A stretch of DNA of 64,000 bases from Cornus controversa (taxonomy: Eukaryota > Streptophyta > Magnoliopsida > Cornales > Cornaceae): contig CM048845.1 of NCBI GenBank assembly GCA_026545225.1, forward strand, positions 51,064,033-51,128,032, written 5' to 3'. The position numbers were made by a program, and so were the translations under genes. How positions within the stretch are numbered: position 1 is the stretch's first letter; every line of letters begins with the position of its first letter. Below are positions 1 to 10,171 of the stretch, in pieces. Under the pieces are notes generated by a model that ran no database searches, was not told where the DNA came from, and worked only from the letters and a program-made list of their open reading frames with translations.

Positions 1-161
1 CAAATATAAAGGTATTCCATAAAGATGAAAATGCGTTTCAGTACAAAGGGTACATGTAGGCGGAATACGCAAAAAAGAAACTAAACATGGCCAACATGGC
101 CTATCAAAAATAAAGAAAGTAAAATACAGAAAGTAAAGTATAAAAGGTGAATAAAGTGCAG

Positions 162-1370
162 CTACTCGAGGGCGGGTGGTGGTGGTGGTGGCTCGGTGGG
201 AGCAGAAGTGGAGGTGGAGGCTCGACCTGCGAACAAGAACTGCAGATCCTGCCGGAAGGCTCGGAACTCATCTAAGATCGCTCTCTGGCCCTGCACCAGA
301 GAAGAAATGTCCGTCCGAATACCCGCCAGCTGACTCTGCGTCACCTGGACGTGCTCGTCAAAACCCTGCTGGAGCCGCTCTACGTCAGCCGCCAGGCAGG
401 AATAGCCTGTCGCTAAGATATCATGCCGCTCTGCAGCGACATCCATCTCCTCGTCCTCCATCTCAGCCCCTGCTGGCTCTCCCTCATCCATCTCCACCGG
501 GGCATCCATATCTACATCGTCTGGTGGATCACCCTGATGGTGCTGTCGCTCTAAGTGTCGCCTCACCCGATCCCACTGAGTAGATGTGAAGCGGGTGGGC
601 GGTGCCAACTGAACGTCAGTCCGACTGACTGGTATACTGGCACTGCTGAGAAAAGCGGCGATCAGGAATGGAAAGGGAAGATGCCAACTCGCTGCTCTCT
701 TCTTCCTCTTGTCGACAAGGCCATCCCAAACTTTGTGCATCTGCCCCCAGATAAGCGATGGGACAGAAAACCAAGTGCCCGTATGGAAAGCATAGAGGCA
801 ACGGAGGAGGTCGCCCCTGCGCTCTGCCACGTGCTGCAGCGGACACGCGTTCTTGAGGAGAACGGTGTCCAGGAACCAATATCTGCTCGGGCACATCGAT
901 TTGGACGTGCAGTTGCGACGGGGTGTGGTAAACTCCCCGCCACACATGTCCATCACCATCGAGAAGAGCGTAGTGTCGGCTGGGAGCGCGGCTCTATAAA
1001 GTGGCTGACCGTCCGGGCCAACCATATCCGTCGGCTGCTGGTGAGGAATGCCGAGCATATGAGCAATCCGGCTCGGCGTAATCGTGATCGTGACAGTGGC
1101 CACGGTAGTCTCGAGTGTATCTGGCGCTGTGCAGGAGTAGGTCATATGCTCGTAAAAGACCTGCACTAGGTGCTCATGTGCCACGTCTGTGGGAGGCACA
1201 CATAGCCGATCGAGGCGACGCCTCCTGAGCTCGGCAACCGTCCACTCGGTGTCGGGACGCCTCTCAAACTCGGCTAAGTCGAAAACCTGCTCCGGGTGGA
1301 ACTTCCGAGACCGGAAGGCTCGCCCGGGCACGTCACGAACAGCACCGGCGGCGTTCTTCACTCTTGCCAT
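162..1370 (-). CDS. Athila additional ORF (aORF), putative plant transposon protein
   Basis: About 402 aa from the ATG at 1370 (MARVKNAAG). A longer reading needs a TTG start and crosses a likely splice acceptor, so I reject it. It lies downstream of pol, where Athila elements carry their extra or env-like ORF. I see no signal peptide or membrane segment, so an envelope role is not supported. It resembles the family annotated as 'putative plant transposon protein'. Landmarks shared with the copia aORFs at 20388-21440 and 62982-64000 are an MAR[V/K] start, a block ending in (M/I)LG(I/V)P, a later LPFP...SIP block, and a C-terminal helical segment (FDEHVQ...). The C-terminus is acidic and then Ser/Thr/Pro-rich. 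Function is unknown. The ORF is open throughout. Confidence 0.75.
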   Translation of the reverse strand: MARVKNAAGAVRDVPGRAFRSRKFHPEQVFDLAEFERRPDTEWTVAELRRRRLDRLCVPPTDVAHEHLVQVFYEHMTYSCTAPDTLETTVATVTITITPSRIAHMLGIPHQQPTDMVGPDGQPLYRAALPADTTLFSMVMDMCGGEFTTPRRNCTSKSMCPSRYWFLDTVLLKNACPLQHVAERRGDLLRCLYAFHTGTWFSVPSLIWGQMHKVWDGLVDKRKKRAASWHLPFPFLIAAFLSSASIPVSRTDVQLAPPTRFTSTQWDRVRRHLERQHHQGDPPDDVDMDAPVEMDEGEPAGAEMEDEEMDVAAERHDILATGYSCLAADVERLQQGFDEHVQVTQSQLAGIRTDISSLVQGQRAILDEFRAFRQDLQFLFAGRASTSTSAPTEPPPPPPALE

Positions 1371-1384
1371 GGCCGCGGAACAGT

Positions 1385-1791
1385 CTGCACTGGATTCCAA
1401 AAGGTACGTAAATAAAAGATGAATAAGAAGAAAGTTAAACTACTACTAGACTAAAAGAATAAAATAAAAATAAAAAAATAAAAATGAAGTCCTAGTCCAA
1501 GGTACTGACAAAAATGCAAAAAGTTGCACTCGAAGAGGCAATGTGAACGGGCGCAACCGAAACGAAGGTGCCACGGTTATACACCGAACACTAAGCGTTT
1601 GAAATGAAGAAAATGCCAAATCCCACTCCTGCTTGAATTCCTACCCCCCCCCCCCCCGAAACCCACAAAAACTGGATTCGGACATCGCACTCGCAACCAT
1701 CCACCCCAACATGATCTAACTATGTTTATTCCGCTGTAAAACTATCAAAAATGGCGAGAGACTAAACAAAAAGTAGCCATGCATCACTTAC
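1385..1791 (-). other. Predicted 5'-UTR intron of the Athila aORF
   Basis: On the minus strand a consensus donor (CACGAG/GTAAGTGATG, intron starting at 1791) faces an acceptor with a pyrimidine-rich tract ending in CCAGTGCAG/AC (intron ending at 1385). Removing the 407 bp puts the aORF ATG (1370) 14 nt into the second exon. The placement between a promoter-like region and an ORF start supports a real intron. There is no transcript evidence here. Confidence 0.55.
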
Positions 1792-2012
1792 CTCGTGAGG
1801 AAGAAGATGAACGGCTCAACCGAAGAAAACTCCACGCGCAGCCGCGAAGAGAAGATCGCGCAGATGCTTGCGGCGGATCGGACTGCGTCGGATGGCGGCG
1901 GATGATCGGGAATGGAAGATCGAGTGCTCGGGAGTGCTTGGATAGGGCTTGGATCGCACAGAGGGAGAGAAGAAGTCGGATGGTCTTTTAAAATGGGAGG
2001 GAAGCCCAACGG

Positions 2013-2037
2013 TTTAAATAGATTTTCGGCTCACGTG
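2013..2037 (-). promoter_or_regulatory. Predicted internal promoter of the Athila aORF (G-box and TATA box)
   Basis: On the minus strand CACGTG (2037-2032) is followed by TATTTAAA (2020-2013), then a C/T-rich leader (about 1980-1792) ending at the GTAAGT donor. The dyad array at 2053-2433 lies directly upstream, as it does in the LTR. The arrangement is that of a plant core promoter. Independent transcription of the aORF is inferred. Confidence 0.5.
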
Positions 2038-2052
2038 CAGGCTCCGCGTGCA

Positions 2053-2433
2053 TTTCGATTGATCGAAATGTGCATTTCGATCAATCGAAATTTCGATTGA
2101 TCGAAATCTTGCTTCGATCAATCGAAACTAACTTCGATGGATCGAGATTGTCTCTTCGATCAATCGAACATTCCTTCCCTAAATCACATTTTTACTTCGA
2201 TCAATCGAACATTTAATTGATGCAATCGAACTTTTAGTTCGATCAATCGAAATCCAATTTCGATCAATCGAAAGTTTCGATCGACCAAAGACCTATCGAA
2301 GTGCAATCGAAGAATATCACCTCTCGGGACTTTGGACTTGGCAAATCTCTGCAATTTTTCGATCAATCGAAACCAAAATTTCGATCAATCAAAATTTTCG
2401 ATTGATCGAAATCTTGGTTTCGATCAATCGAAA
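2053..2433. repeat. Array of 16-bp dyad repeats TTTCGATYRATCGAAA upstream of the aORF
   Basis: I count about 13 good copies plus degenerate ones, starting at 2053, 2075, 2091, 2112, 2132, 2154, 2195, 2237, 2258, 2275, 2357, 2379, 2396 and 2418. Successive starts are mostly 20-22 bp or 16-17 bp apart, with some gaps of about 41-42 bp (two steps). Each unit is a near-perfect inverted repeat, and both orientations of the central TG/CA occur. The same motif recurs in this element's LTR and in the LTR at 54401-55766. Confidence 0.95.
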
Positions 2434-2603
2434 TGCTCAAAAACAGTCAGTTTAAAATATGCTTCAGAGACTTGGATATTGGGGAATTAGATACTACATT
2501 GCTTAGATACAAACCTACTTTGGATTAAAGGGACACCATGGAAGCTTGATAGCGACCATGGCGTCGCCACCTTACACGTCTATGGCGCGACGTCCGGATC
2601 GGC

Positions 2604-5519
2604 TCACGAGTCAAAATACACGGGATCCGTCAAAGTGACGACATCCACGTATTCGGTGGTGACTTGGTCATCCACGCACACTTTTAAGCGCTGCCCGTTT
2701 ACTTTGAACATCGAGCCATCTTTCAAGTCCTTCAATTCCACCGCTCCGTGGGGGGCGACGGAATTAACCAAAAATGGTCCATCCCAACGGGAGCGAAGTT
2801 TTCCGGGAAACAAATGGAGGCGCGAGTTGTACAACCAAACTTTTTGGCCCGGCGAAAATGTTTTGACTCGAATATTACGATCATGAAAGGCTTTGGACCT
2901 TGCCTTATAGATTTTCGCATTCTCATACGCGTCATGTCGCAATTCTTCCAATTCATTTAATTGAAGCTTTCGATTAGAGCCGGCCTTTTTCATGTCAAAA
3001 TTGAAGGTCTTGGTGGCCCACATAGCTTTATGCTCCAATTCAACCGGAAGATGGCACGCCTTGCCATAAACTAACCGATAAGGTGACATTCCAATGGGAG
3101 TTTTGTATGCGGTTCGGTATGCCCATAATGCGTCGTTTAGTCGCAATGACCAATCCTTCCGGTCAGGCCGAACAGTTTTCTGAAGAATGTTCTTAATCTC
3201 CCTATTGGATACTTCTACTTGGCCACTAGTTTGAGGATGGTAGGGGGTGGCTACTTTGTGTGTGACGGAGTATTTGAGAAGCAAGGTTCGAAGGAACCGG
3301 TTACAGAAATGCTTACCTCCGTCACTGATGATGGCCCGAGGCGTACCAAACCGGCTAAAAATGTTAGCTTGTATGAATTTAACCACGACTGCGTGATCGT
3401 TGGTTTTGGTAGCAACGGCCTCTATCCACTTAGATACGTAGTCCACCGCCACAAGTATGTACTCATGACCAGTAGAGGGTGGAAATGGTCCCATGAAGTC
3501 AATGCCCCACACATCAAATATTTCAATGACAAGAATAGGGTTAAGAGGCATCATGTCCTTCCGAGACATCGCGCCGAGGCGCTGACATCGCTCACACGAG
3601 CGGCAGAATGAATATGCATCCCGATGAAGTGTCGGCCAGAAAAATCCGCATTGAAGAATTTTTGCTGCGGTTTTCTTAGCACTAAAGTGTCCCCCACAAG
3701 CGAGTGTATGACAAAATTTAAGAATGCTTTGGAATTCACTGTTGGGTACACACTTACGAATTATTTGATCGGGGCAGTATTTGAACAATTGAGGATCGTC
3801 CCAATAATATGATCGTGATTGGGAGAGAAAACGATCCTTCTCTTGTTTGGTCCAAGAAGATGGTATTTTACCGGTTGCCAAATAATTAACCACATCCGCA
3901 TACCAAGGGATACTTTCTTGAGAGATGACAAAGAGTTGTTCATCCGGGAAGGATTCACAAACTGGAATGGAATTATGGAGGGATTCAACAAGAATTCTAG
4001 AAAGGTGGTCAGCTACCACATTTTCAGTTCCCTTTTTGTCTCTAATCTCAAAATTGAACTCTTGCAACAAGAGTATCCAGCGGATCAACCTAGGCTTGGT
4101 GTCCTTTTTCGTCAAAAGATGCCGGAGGGCAGCATGGTCCGAATAGACAATGATCTTTGAACCTAATAAATAAGCTCGAAATTTGTCTAATGCAAATACT
4201 ACCGCAAGCAATTCCTTTTCCGTTGTGGTATAATTGATTTGAGCTTCGGAAAGGGTTTTACTTGCGTAATAGATGACATGTGGCAGTTTGTCTACTCGTT
4301 GCCCCAAGACCGCACCCATGGCATAGTCGGATGCATCACACATAATCTCAAATGGGAGAGTCCAGTTTGGAGGGATTAGAACTGGAGCGGTTGTAAGCAT
4401 GGCGCGGAGTTTTTCAAAAGCGTCAAGGCACGCTTCATCAAAGGTAAAGCAAGACTCTTTTTCAAGAAGGCGACACAAAGGCCGAGAAATCTTGCTAAAG
4501 TCTTTGATGAAACGGCGATAAAATCCCGCATGCCCAAGGAATGAACGAATCTCTCTCACCGTGGATGGTGGAGGAAGTTTGGAAATGAGCTCAACCTTGG
4601 CTTTATCAACCTCTATTCCTCGCTTAGACACAATATGCCCTAGGACAATACCCTCTTGAACCATAAAGTGACTCTTTTCCCAACTAAGAATTAGGTTGGT
4701 TTCTTGACATCTTTTGAGAACACAAGCTAGATTTTGGAGGCATGATTCATATGAAGGTCCAAAAACGGAAAAATCATCCATGAACACTTCTAAGAATTTT
4801 TCCACCATGTCCGAGAAGATAGACATCATACACCGTTGAAAAGTTGCCGGTGCATTGCACAACCCAAAGGGCATGCGTCTATAAGCAAATGTGCCGAAGG
4901 GACATGTAAAGGTGGTTTTCTCTTGGTCCCTCGGGTCTATAGCAACCTGATTATAGCCGGAATATCCATCCAAAAAGCAATAAAAGCTTTGCCCGGCCAA
5001 TCTCTCCAATATTTGATCAATGAATGGGAGGGGGAAGTGATCTTTCCGAGTGGCTGAATTTAATTTCCTATAATCAATGCACACTCTCCATCCTGTGGTG
5101 GTGCGTTGGGGAACTAATTCACCCTTATCATTAGGTTGCACCGTAATACCAGACTTCTTTGGAACCACTTGAGTGGGACTAACCCACTTGCTATCAGAGA
5201 TGGGGTATATGATCCCCGCATCTAGTAACTTCACCACCTCCTTCAGGACAACGTCCTTCATATTTGGATTTAATCGACGTTGTGCCTCCCTTGAGGTCTT
5301 TGCATCCTCTTCCAAGTGTATGCGATGCATACAAACAGAAGGGTCTATTCCCTTAAGATCTATCACACTCCATCCTATTGCTTCTTTGTGCTCTTTGAGC
5401 ACCTTTATGAGTTCCAATTCTTGAGCATTTGTGAGATTGGAAGCAATAATGACTGGAAGGGTCTCATTTGCGCCCAAGAAAACATACTTGAGTGTAGCTG
5501 GAAGAGGCTTGAGCTCAAG
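2604..5519 (-). CDS. pol: Athila pol: reverse transcriptase, RNase H, integrase
   Basis: Open from just after the gag-protease stop (5520-5522) to TGA at 2604-2606, in the same frame as gag-protease. Domains in order: RT with the catalytic motif in the form FMDDFSVFG; Ty3-type RNase H ([13 protein letters not shown], then [16 protein letters not shown] and [11 protein letters not shown]); integrase zinc finger ([14 protein letters not shown]...CRSCERC); integrase core with [17 protein letters not shown] and the catalytic Glu in [12 protein letters not shown]; and a GPF-like tail ([10 protein letters not shown]). There is no chromodomain, as expected for Athila. The roles are cDNA synthesis and integration. 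I see no frameshift. With no ATG at the upstream end, translation would depend on the upstream ORF (readthrough or fusion), or the copy is simply broken there. Confidence 0.93.
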   Translation of the reverse strand, partial: LELKPLPATLKYVFLGANETLPVIIASNLTNAQELELIKVLKEHKEAIGWSVIDLKGIDPSVCMHRIHLEEDAKTSREAQRRLNPNMKDVVLKEVVKLLDAGIIYPISDSKWVSPTQVVPKKSGITVQPNDKGELVPQRTTTGWRVCIDYRKLNSATRKDHFPLPFIDQILERLAGQSFYCFLDGYSGYNQVAIDPRDQEKTTFTCPFGTFAYRRMPFGLCNAPATFQRCMMSIFSDMVEKFLEVFMDDFSVFGPSYESCLQNLACVLKRCQETNLILSWEKSHFMVQEGIVLGHIVSKRGIEVDKAKVELISKLPPPSTVREIRSFLGHAGFYRRFIKDFSKISRPLCRLLEKESCFTFDEACLDAFEKLRAMLTTAPVLIPPNWTLPFEIMCDASDYAMGAVLGQRVDKLPHVIYYASKTLSEAQINYTTTEKELLAVVFALDKFRAYLLGSKIIVYSDHAALRHLLTKKDTKPRLIRWILLLQEFNFEIRDKKGTENVVADHLSRILVESLHNSIPVCESFPDEQLFVISQESIPWYADVVNYLATGKIPSSWTKQEKDRFLSQSRSYYWDDPQLFKYCPDQIIRKCVPNSEFQSILKFCHTLACGGHFSAKKTAAKILQCGFFWPTLHRDAYSFCRSCERCQRLGAMSRKDMMPLNPILVIEIFDVWGIDFMGPFPPSTGHEYILVAVDYVSKWIEAVATKTNDHAVVVKFIQANIFSRFGTPRAIISDGGKHFCNRFLRTLLLKYSVTHKVATPYHPQTSGQVEVSNREIKNILQKTVRPDRKDWSLRLNDALWAYRTAYKTPIGMSPYRLVYGKACHLPVELEHKAMWATKTFNFDMKKAGSNRKLQLNELEELRHDAYENAKIYKARSKAFHDRNIRVKTFSPGQKVWLYNSRLHLFPGKLRSRWDGPFLVNSVAPHGAVELKDLKDGSMFKVNGQRLKVCVDDQVTTEYVDVVTLTDPVYFDS

Positions 5520-8237
5520 TTATGGTGGGGAAATTAAAGAAGGAGTTTGGGGAGTTTTGGACAAAGGGGGCAAGGGTTCTCTCGGAACTCTCCACTTAGG
5601 CAAATCCATGACAGTATTAACATCGAGCATGGAATTGACTTCACATATGGATTGCTCAATGTCAAAATCGTCATGGTTAAAATGATTTAGGCATGCCTCT
5701 AAGGGGTCCGTGGAAAGAATAGAAGGAAGTGCTTCTTGAACAAGGTCGTCCACTACATCGACACAAAAGCACTCACTTTCATCGTCGGGTGTGTGGTGGG
5801 AAGCATTGAAGATGTTCAAGCGGACTTTCATATTCCCAAAAGAGATGTCCATCACTCCAGTACGGCAATTAACGCAAGCGTTTGCCGTGGCCAAGAATGG
5901 ACGACCTAGAATGATAGGAATATGATGATTCGGATTTTGAACCGGTTCCGTGTCAAGGACTATGAAGTCCACCGGAAAATAGAATTTGTCCACTTGAATG
6001 ATGACATCCTCAATGATGCCACGTGGTTGCTTCACCGAACGGTCGGCAAGTTGCAACACAACCGTGGTATGCTTGAGTTCCCCCAAACCTAGTTGTTGGT
6101 AAACTGAGAATGGAAGCAAATTGACACTAGCCCCTAGGTCAAGAAGTGCTTTTTCAAAAGATTGATTTCCGATAGTGCACGAAATGGTCGGAGCACCCGG
6201 ATCTTTGAATTTAGGAGGGGCTTGATGTTGGAAAATGGAGCTTATGTGCTCAGTTAAGAGGACTTTCTTAGGAACATTATTCCTAGATTTGCGCTTTTGA
6301 GTGCATAAGTCCTTCAAGAATTTCGCATAAGAGGGAATTTGTCGAATAGCATCAAGGAGAGGGAGATTGATCTTTACTTGTTTGAAGATCTCCATCATGT
6401 CTTGGATTTTCTCTCCTTGCTTCCCGAAATGAGAAGGTTCCTTCAATCGTTGAGGAAAAGGAACCGGAGGTTCATAAGAGGTGTCAAGATTTGGAATCGA
6501 TGGTGACATAACTTCACTTGCCTTTCCTTTTGGATTTGAAGGGGTATTTTGCAAATTTGGATTTAACGGCAACAATTTTGGATTTAATTGGGATTCTTTT
6601 GAATTTTTAGGTTGCTCTTGAAATTCTTTTCTCTCTTCCTCCCCTACCTTGGAGTTAATGATTTTTCCACTCCTCAAGGTTGTGATTGATTGAACTTGCT
6701 CTGGAGGAGCATTACAAGTTGAAGATGATGGATCTTCAATCATATGCACACCCTTGGGATTCGCCACCGGTTGACTTGGCAACTTACCTTCCTCCCTTCT
6801 ATTTAAGGCATTAGCTAGTTGCCCAATTTGAGCTTCTAACCTAGCCATAGATTGAGCATTGGCTTCTAGCTTAGAGATTGATTGAGAATGAGTTTGCAAT
6901 AAGCGGGTGTTGGCCTCAAGATTGCTTATCACTCGATCTTCAAAGCTTTGGCTTCTCGGAGGAGGTGGTGGTTGTTGGTAATTAGATCTTTGATTGTAAG
7001 GTTGAGGGTTTGGCCTATAATGCGGCTGTTGAGATTGGGGATTAAAAGAATTTTGCCCTTGGAAAAGGGGACTTGATTCTTGATTCTTCCATGAAAAAGC
7101 CGGATGATTCTTGTAACCAGGATTGTACGTGTTCGAATATGGATCATTCATTTGTTTAGCGTACAAGGCATTCGCTTGCTCTTGAGCATAATCGGGAGAT
7201 TGCCCGGCAATAGGGCAATCTCGCACAAAATGCGAAGTGCTATAGCAAAACGAACATCCCTCCTGATTTTGGACAGATTGGTTAGGAGTAGGCAGCCCAT
7301 TTTTCATGATTAAATCCATTTTTCGGGACAAGGCTTCTACTTGCATGGCTACCTCATCTACCCGTGAAATCTCATGCACTCCTCTACAAGGTTGGGTGGC
7401 CTTCCCTTTCCTAGTGGAGGAGCGTTGAGCTGAATTGTTGCTTAGGGTTTGAAAAAGTTTCCATGCCTCATCGGGGCTTTTCAAAAGGTACCCACCCCCA
7501 CACGCGGAGTCTATCATTTGTCTATGTTGCTCACTCACCCCATCATAAAAACTTTGCACTAGCTGCCATTTTGGGACAGCATGATGCGGACAAGATTTTA
7601 AGAGATCTTTTAACCTCTCCCACGTCTCATGGAATTGTTCTTGGTCAATTTGGGTGAATCCGGTGATTGCTCGCCGAATATCACTTGTCTTACCCATTGG
7701 GAAGTATTTTTTTAAGAACTCTATTTGCATTTCCGCCCAAGAATGGATTGAGTTGGGTTCTAGGGAATTGAACCAACTTCTAGCCTTATCTTTTAGGGAA
7801 AATGGAAACATACGTAGCTTTAGATCATCCTCCGTAAAGTGTGGTACACGAATGGTGGAACACACGGAAAAGAAGTAATCTAAGTGCCGGTATGGATCCT
7901 CATTAGGAAGACCGTGAAAGCTGTTAAGAAGGTTGAGGGTGGAGGACTTTATTTCAAATTGATTTGCCGCTATATCCGGAAATTGAATACACGAAGGTAC
8001 TTCAAATGTAGTCGGAAGGTAAAAGTCCATAAGCAACTCTCCTTGAGGAGGTGGTGGTGGAGGCGGTTGTTCATGATTAAAAGGAGGTAGACCGGGAGGT
8101 TGTCTCTCATTTGGATCCATGTTTTCAGTCCTAGGCAAAATAGGGTCCCTAGAGGTTCCTCTACGTCGTCTAAGTGTTCGTTCAAGTTCACTATTACAAG
8201 GAAGCAAAGGAAGTGACAATGACCGTCTACCTAGCAT
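5520..8237 (-). CDS. gag-pro: Athila gag-protease
   Basis: 905 aa on the minus strand. The N-terminal third carries the retrotransposon gag (capsid) domain (FPFSLKDKARSWFNSL, LKKYFPMGKT). A CX2CX4HX4C zinc knuckle (CSFCYSTSHFVRDC) lies near the middle, followed by a Gln/Asn/Pro-rich low-complexity stretch. The aspartic protease is near the C-terminus, with DLGASVNLLP as active site and a flap-side IILGRPFLATA. The order gag, knuckle, protease fits Ty3/gypsy. The ORF ends in TAA (5520-5522), and the next codons in the same frame read [12 protein letters not shown], so pol continues in frame. The stop is either a nonsense mutation in this copy or a readthrough stop. Confidence 0.92.
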   Translation of the reverse strand: MLGRRSLSLPLLPCNSELERTLRRRRGTSRDPILPRTENMDPNERQPPGLPPFNHEQPPPPPPPQGELLMDFYLPTTFEVPSCIQFPDIAANQFEIKSSTLNLLNSFHGLPNEDPYRHLDYFFSVCSTIRVPHFTEDDLKLRMFPFSLKDKARSWFNSLEPNSIHSWAEMQIEFLKKYFPMGKTSDIRRAITGFTQIDQEQFHETWERLKDLLKSCPHHAVPKWQLVQSFYDGVSEQHRQMIDSACGGGYLLKSPDEAWKLFQTLSNNSAQRSSTRKGKATQPCRGVHEISRVDEVAMQVEALSRKMDLIMKNGLPTPNQSVQNQEGCSFCYSTSHFVRDCPIAGQSPDYAQEQANALYAKQMNDPYSNTYNPGYKNHPAFSWKNQESSPLFQGQNSFNPQSQQPHYRPNPQPYNQRSNYQQPPPPPRSQSFEDRVISNLEANTRLLQTHSQSISKLEANAQSMARLEAQIGQLANALNRREEGKLPSQPVANPKGVHMIEDPSSSTCNAPPEQVQSITTLRSGKIINSKVGEEERKEFQEQPKNSKESQLNPKLLPLNPNLQNTPSNPKGKASEVMSPSIPNLDTSYEPPVPFPQRLKEPSHFGKQGEKIQDMMEIFKQVKINLPLLDAIRQIPSYAKFLKDLCTQKRKSRNNVPKKVLLTEHISSIFQHQAPPKFKDPGAPTISCTIGNQSFEKALLDLGASVNLLPFSVYQQLGLGELKHTTVVLQLADRSVKQPRGIIEDVIIQVDKFYFPVDFIVLDTEPVQNPNHHIPIILGRPFLATANACVNCRTGVMDISFGNMKVRLNIFNASHHTPDDESECFCVDVVDDLVQEALPSILSTDPLEACLNHFNHDDFDIEQSICEVNSMLDVNTVMDLPKWRVPREPLPPLSKTPQTPSLISPP

Positions 8238-8472
8238 GCATTATCAATTGAACAACACCTCTATACACAAAAGTAACAAAAATATATACAAAAGAATGTG
8301 AATGAACTCAAACCACCAGTTTTTGAAGTTATACTCACAAAGGGTTCCAATTTGAATTCTTTTAGATGCCCGCAATGTGGTATACCTAAAATCAAGAAGT
8401 TTAAGATATAAGAACAAGAAATATATACAAAAAGAATGAAAGAATTTCTAGCCTAAGAATTAAACCAGATTT

Positions 8473-8492
8473 AATCCCCGGCAACGGCGCCA
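8473..8492 (-). other. Primer-binding site (tRNA-Asp type) of the Athila element
   Basis: On the minus strand TGGCGCCGTTGCCGGGGATT starts 6 nt after the LTR end (8499). It is complementary to the 3' end of plant tRNA-Asp, the classical Athila primer site. Confidence 0.92.
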
Positions 8493-8498
8493 AAATTT

Positions 8499-9923
8499 TG
8501 ATGTGGTCGGAACTAAATTATATTGCAAGCTTAATTTTGCCCTTTTTATCAAAATATAATTTAACCACTCGCAAGAGCACGAATCTTTGCAGATAAGGTT
8601 CTATATAGAGGGTATCGATCCCACGAGGACTAGTCGTTAATTGTCATAGAGAAAGATTAATTCTACTTTAATTCAAACAAAACAGATTTTTGGTTTTGTG
8701 TTTAGAAACTATTGCATAAAGGAAATGACAATAAAATTAAAGAGTAAAGTTGGGAGAGAGAACTAGGGTTGGTTTCCACCCCTAGCCATTCACATGTTCA
8801 TAAGTGTAGCAAGCAAGGGATTCATTAATTAAATGCCTAACAATGACATTAGGCTTGTGACCTCAATGACATATCAAAAGATCAATGTGTGTGCTAACCT
8901 ATCATAATCCATCTTCAACAAGCATAGCTCTTCAACCTAACTAACTACCTACTTACTCTACTCTCTAAGTGAACACTACATGCATCCAAACTACCTTGTC
9001 TTGGCATGGTCTATACAAACTAGCATCACACATTCATTTAAACACCATTATCTAGCCATCATTTGCACTTCTTGTGGAATATGCAAATGTTGTGCATTCA
9101 AGTGACAAAACCTACTCTAAGACAAGAATAAATTCCAAATCAAATGAATATATAAAAGAAATGTATTTGTGTACATAATCACTAGGCTAAATAATCAACA
9201 TTTAATTACAAGTCCCAAGAGCTACAAAGATGAACAAGTTTACATGGCTAGGGGTTGAAACCAACACCCTAGTAGAAGAGTTAGTTGCTCATGGTTGCCT
9301 TGCACCCTTCCATTGATGAAGAGAATGAAGCTTCTTGGTCTGGTTCAGCCCTTCCTCTTCCTCTCCCGAAGGTCTCTCTCTTCTTCTTCCGATTTGTATG
9401 TGTTGAGAGATCTATGAGATATGTGGCTTTTGGTGCTTTTTGTATGCTTTTTGGCTCCTTTGGGCCCACCATATATATATATATATCATTATATATATCT
9501 CTTGTATCAAGAAGGCCCCCAAAAGTCTTGTTCAAGTCAGACAATCCCCTTAAGTCGTGCAAAAAGGGGGATTTTGTTGCAAGTGGGAGAGCAGGTGAGC
9601 AAGTGGCCAAGTGGGCTCTGCAGCATTTCGATTGATCGAAATTGCATTTCGATTGATCGAGATTTTGATCAATCGAAATGAGATTTCGATCAATCGAAAT
9701 TTCGATTGATCGAAATCCACATCTCGATTGATCGAAATGCCTTGGCAACAGTTTCTGATTTCATCTCTTGACTGCAGAAAGCTTCCAACTTTGCTCCATT
9801 TACTCCAATACCTGCAATACATCAAAAACACAAAAATACCGTAAACATATCTCGGTAAACGCAAAAACGGAACTAACATATGCAATAAAGAGGGTTCAAA
9901 TGCATAGAATTGAACACTTATCA
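8499..9923 (-). repeat. 5' LTR of the Athila element
   Basis: 1425 bp. On the minus strand it begins TGATAAGTGTTCAATTC and ends CCACATCA, with the primer-binding site 6 nt beyond. The LTR at 54401-55766 has the same termini and is alignable throughout. It contains a TA-rich stretch near 9470-9500 and a dyad array at 9626-9737. Confidence 0.92.
9626..9737. repeat. Dyad array TTTCGATYRATCGAAA inside the Athila LTR
   Basis: Six copies start at 9626, 9647, 9663, 9684, 9700 and 9722. The spacings 21, 16, 21, 16 and 22 bp make a 37-bp composite period. The motif is the one found upstream of the aORF at 2053-2433. Confidence 0.95.
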
Positions 9924-10133
9924 GTAAGGGCAAGGAAATTTTTGAGGAAGAAAAGAGTGTTTTGGCCGCTTTGGAAGAAAAACATGCTCAAGATTTGCTA
10001 AAAAGGAAGTCACTTGAGTGTCCTTCTGCAGCTGAAGGACAGAGCACTCCTGCTTAGAAAGTTGCCCAAATTTTTTCTTGTTTGGCTTCTTCTGCTTCCA
10101 ATCAGACCGTTGTTGTAATTACCGAAAAAATAT

Positions 10134-10171
<38 letters not shown>

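Larger units (their letters stand above)
1..9923 (-). mobile_element. Athila-type Ty3/gypsy LTR retrotransposon, 3' end cut by left window edge
   Basis: Read on the minus strand the order is 5' LTR (9923-8499), tRNA-Asp-type primer-binding site, gag-protease, pol (RT, RNase H, integrase), a dyad-repeat array, then an additional ORF, with the 3' LTR off the left edge. Long LTRs, a TGGCGCC-type primer site and a large ORF after integrase are the known hallmarks of the Athila lineage. The 5-bp GTAAG next to the LTR (9924-9928) is the expected target duplication; its partner lies outside the window. Positions 1-161 match the region after the aORF of the second Athila copy (about 52620-52750). One in-frame stop separates gag-protease from pol; otherwise the coding regions are open, so the copy is fairly young. 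Confidence 0.93.

Noticed and set aside
555..1169. 204-aa plus-strand ORF
   Set aside because: Antisense shadow of the GC-rich aORF; no domain and no start context.
162..1370. Envelope protein
   Set aside because: Position fits env-like ORFs of Athila, but no signal peptide, membrane segment or Cys pattern is visible.
9281..9748. 155-aa ORF in the Athila LTR (DQSK/SID repeats)
   Set aside because: Translation of the dyad array; not conserved as a frame in the second LTR.
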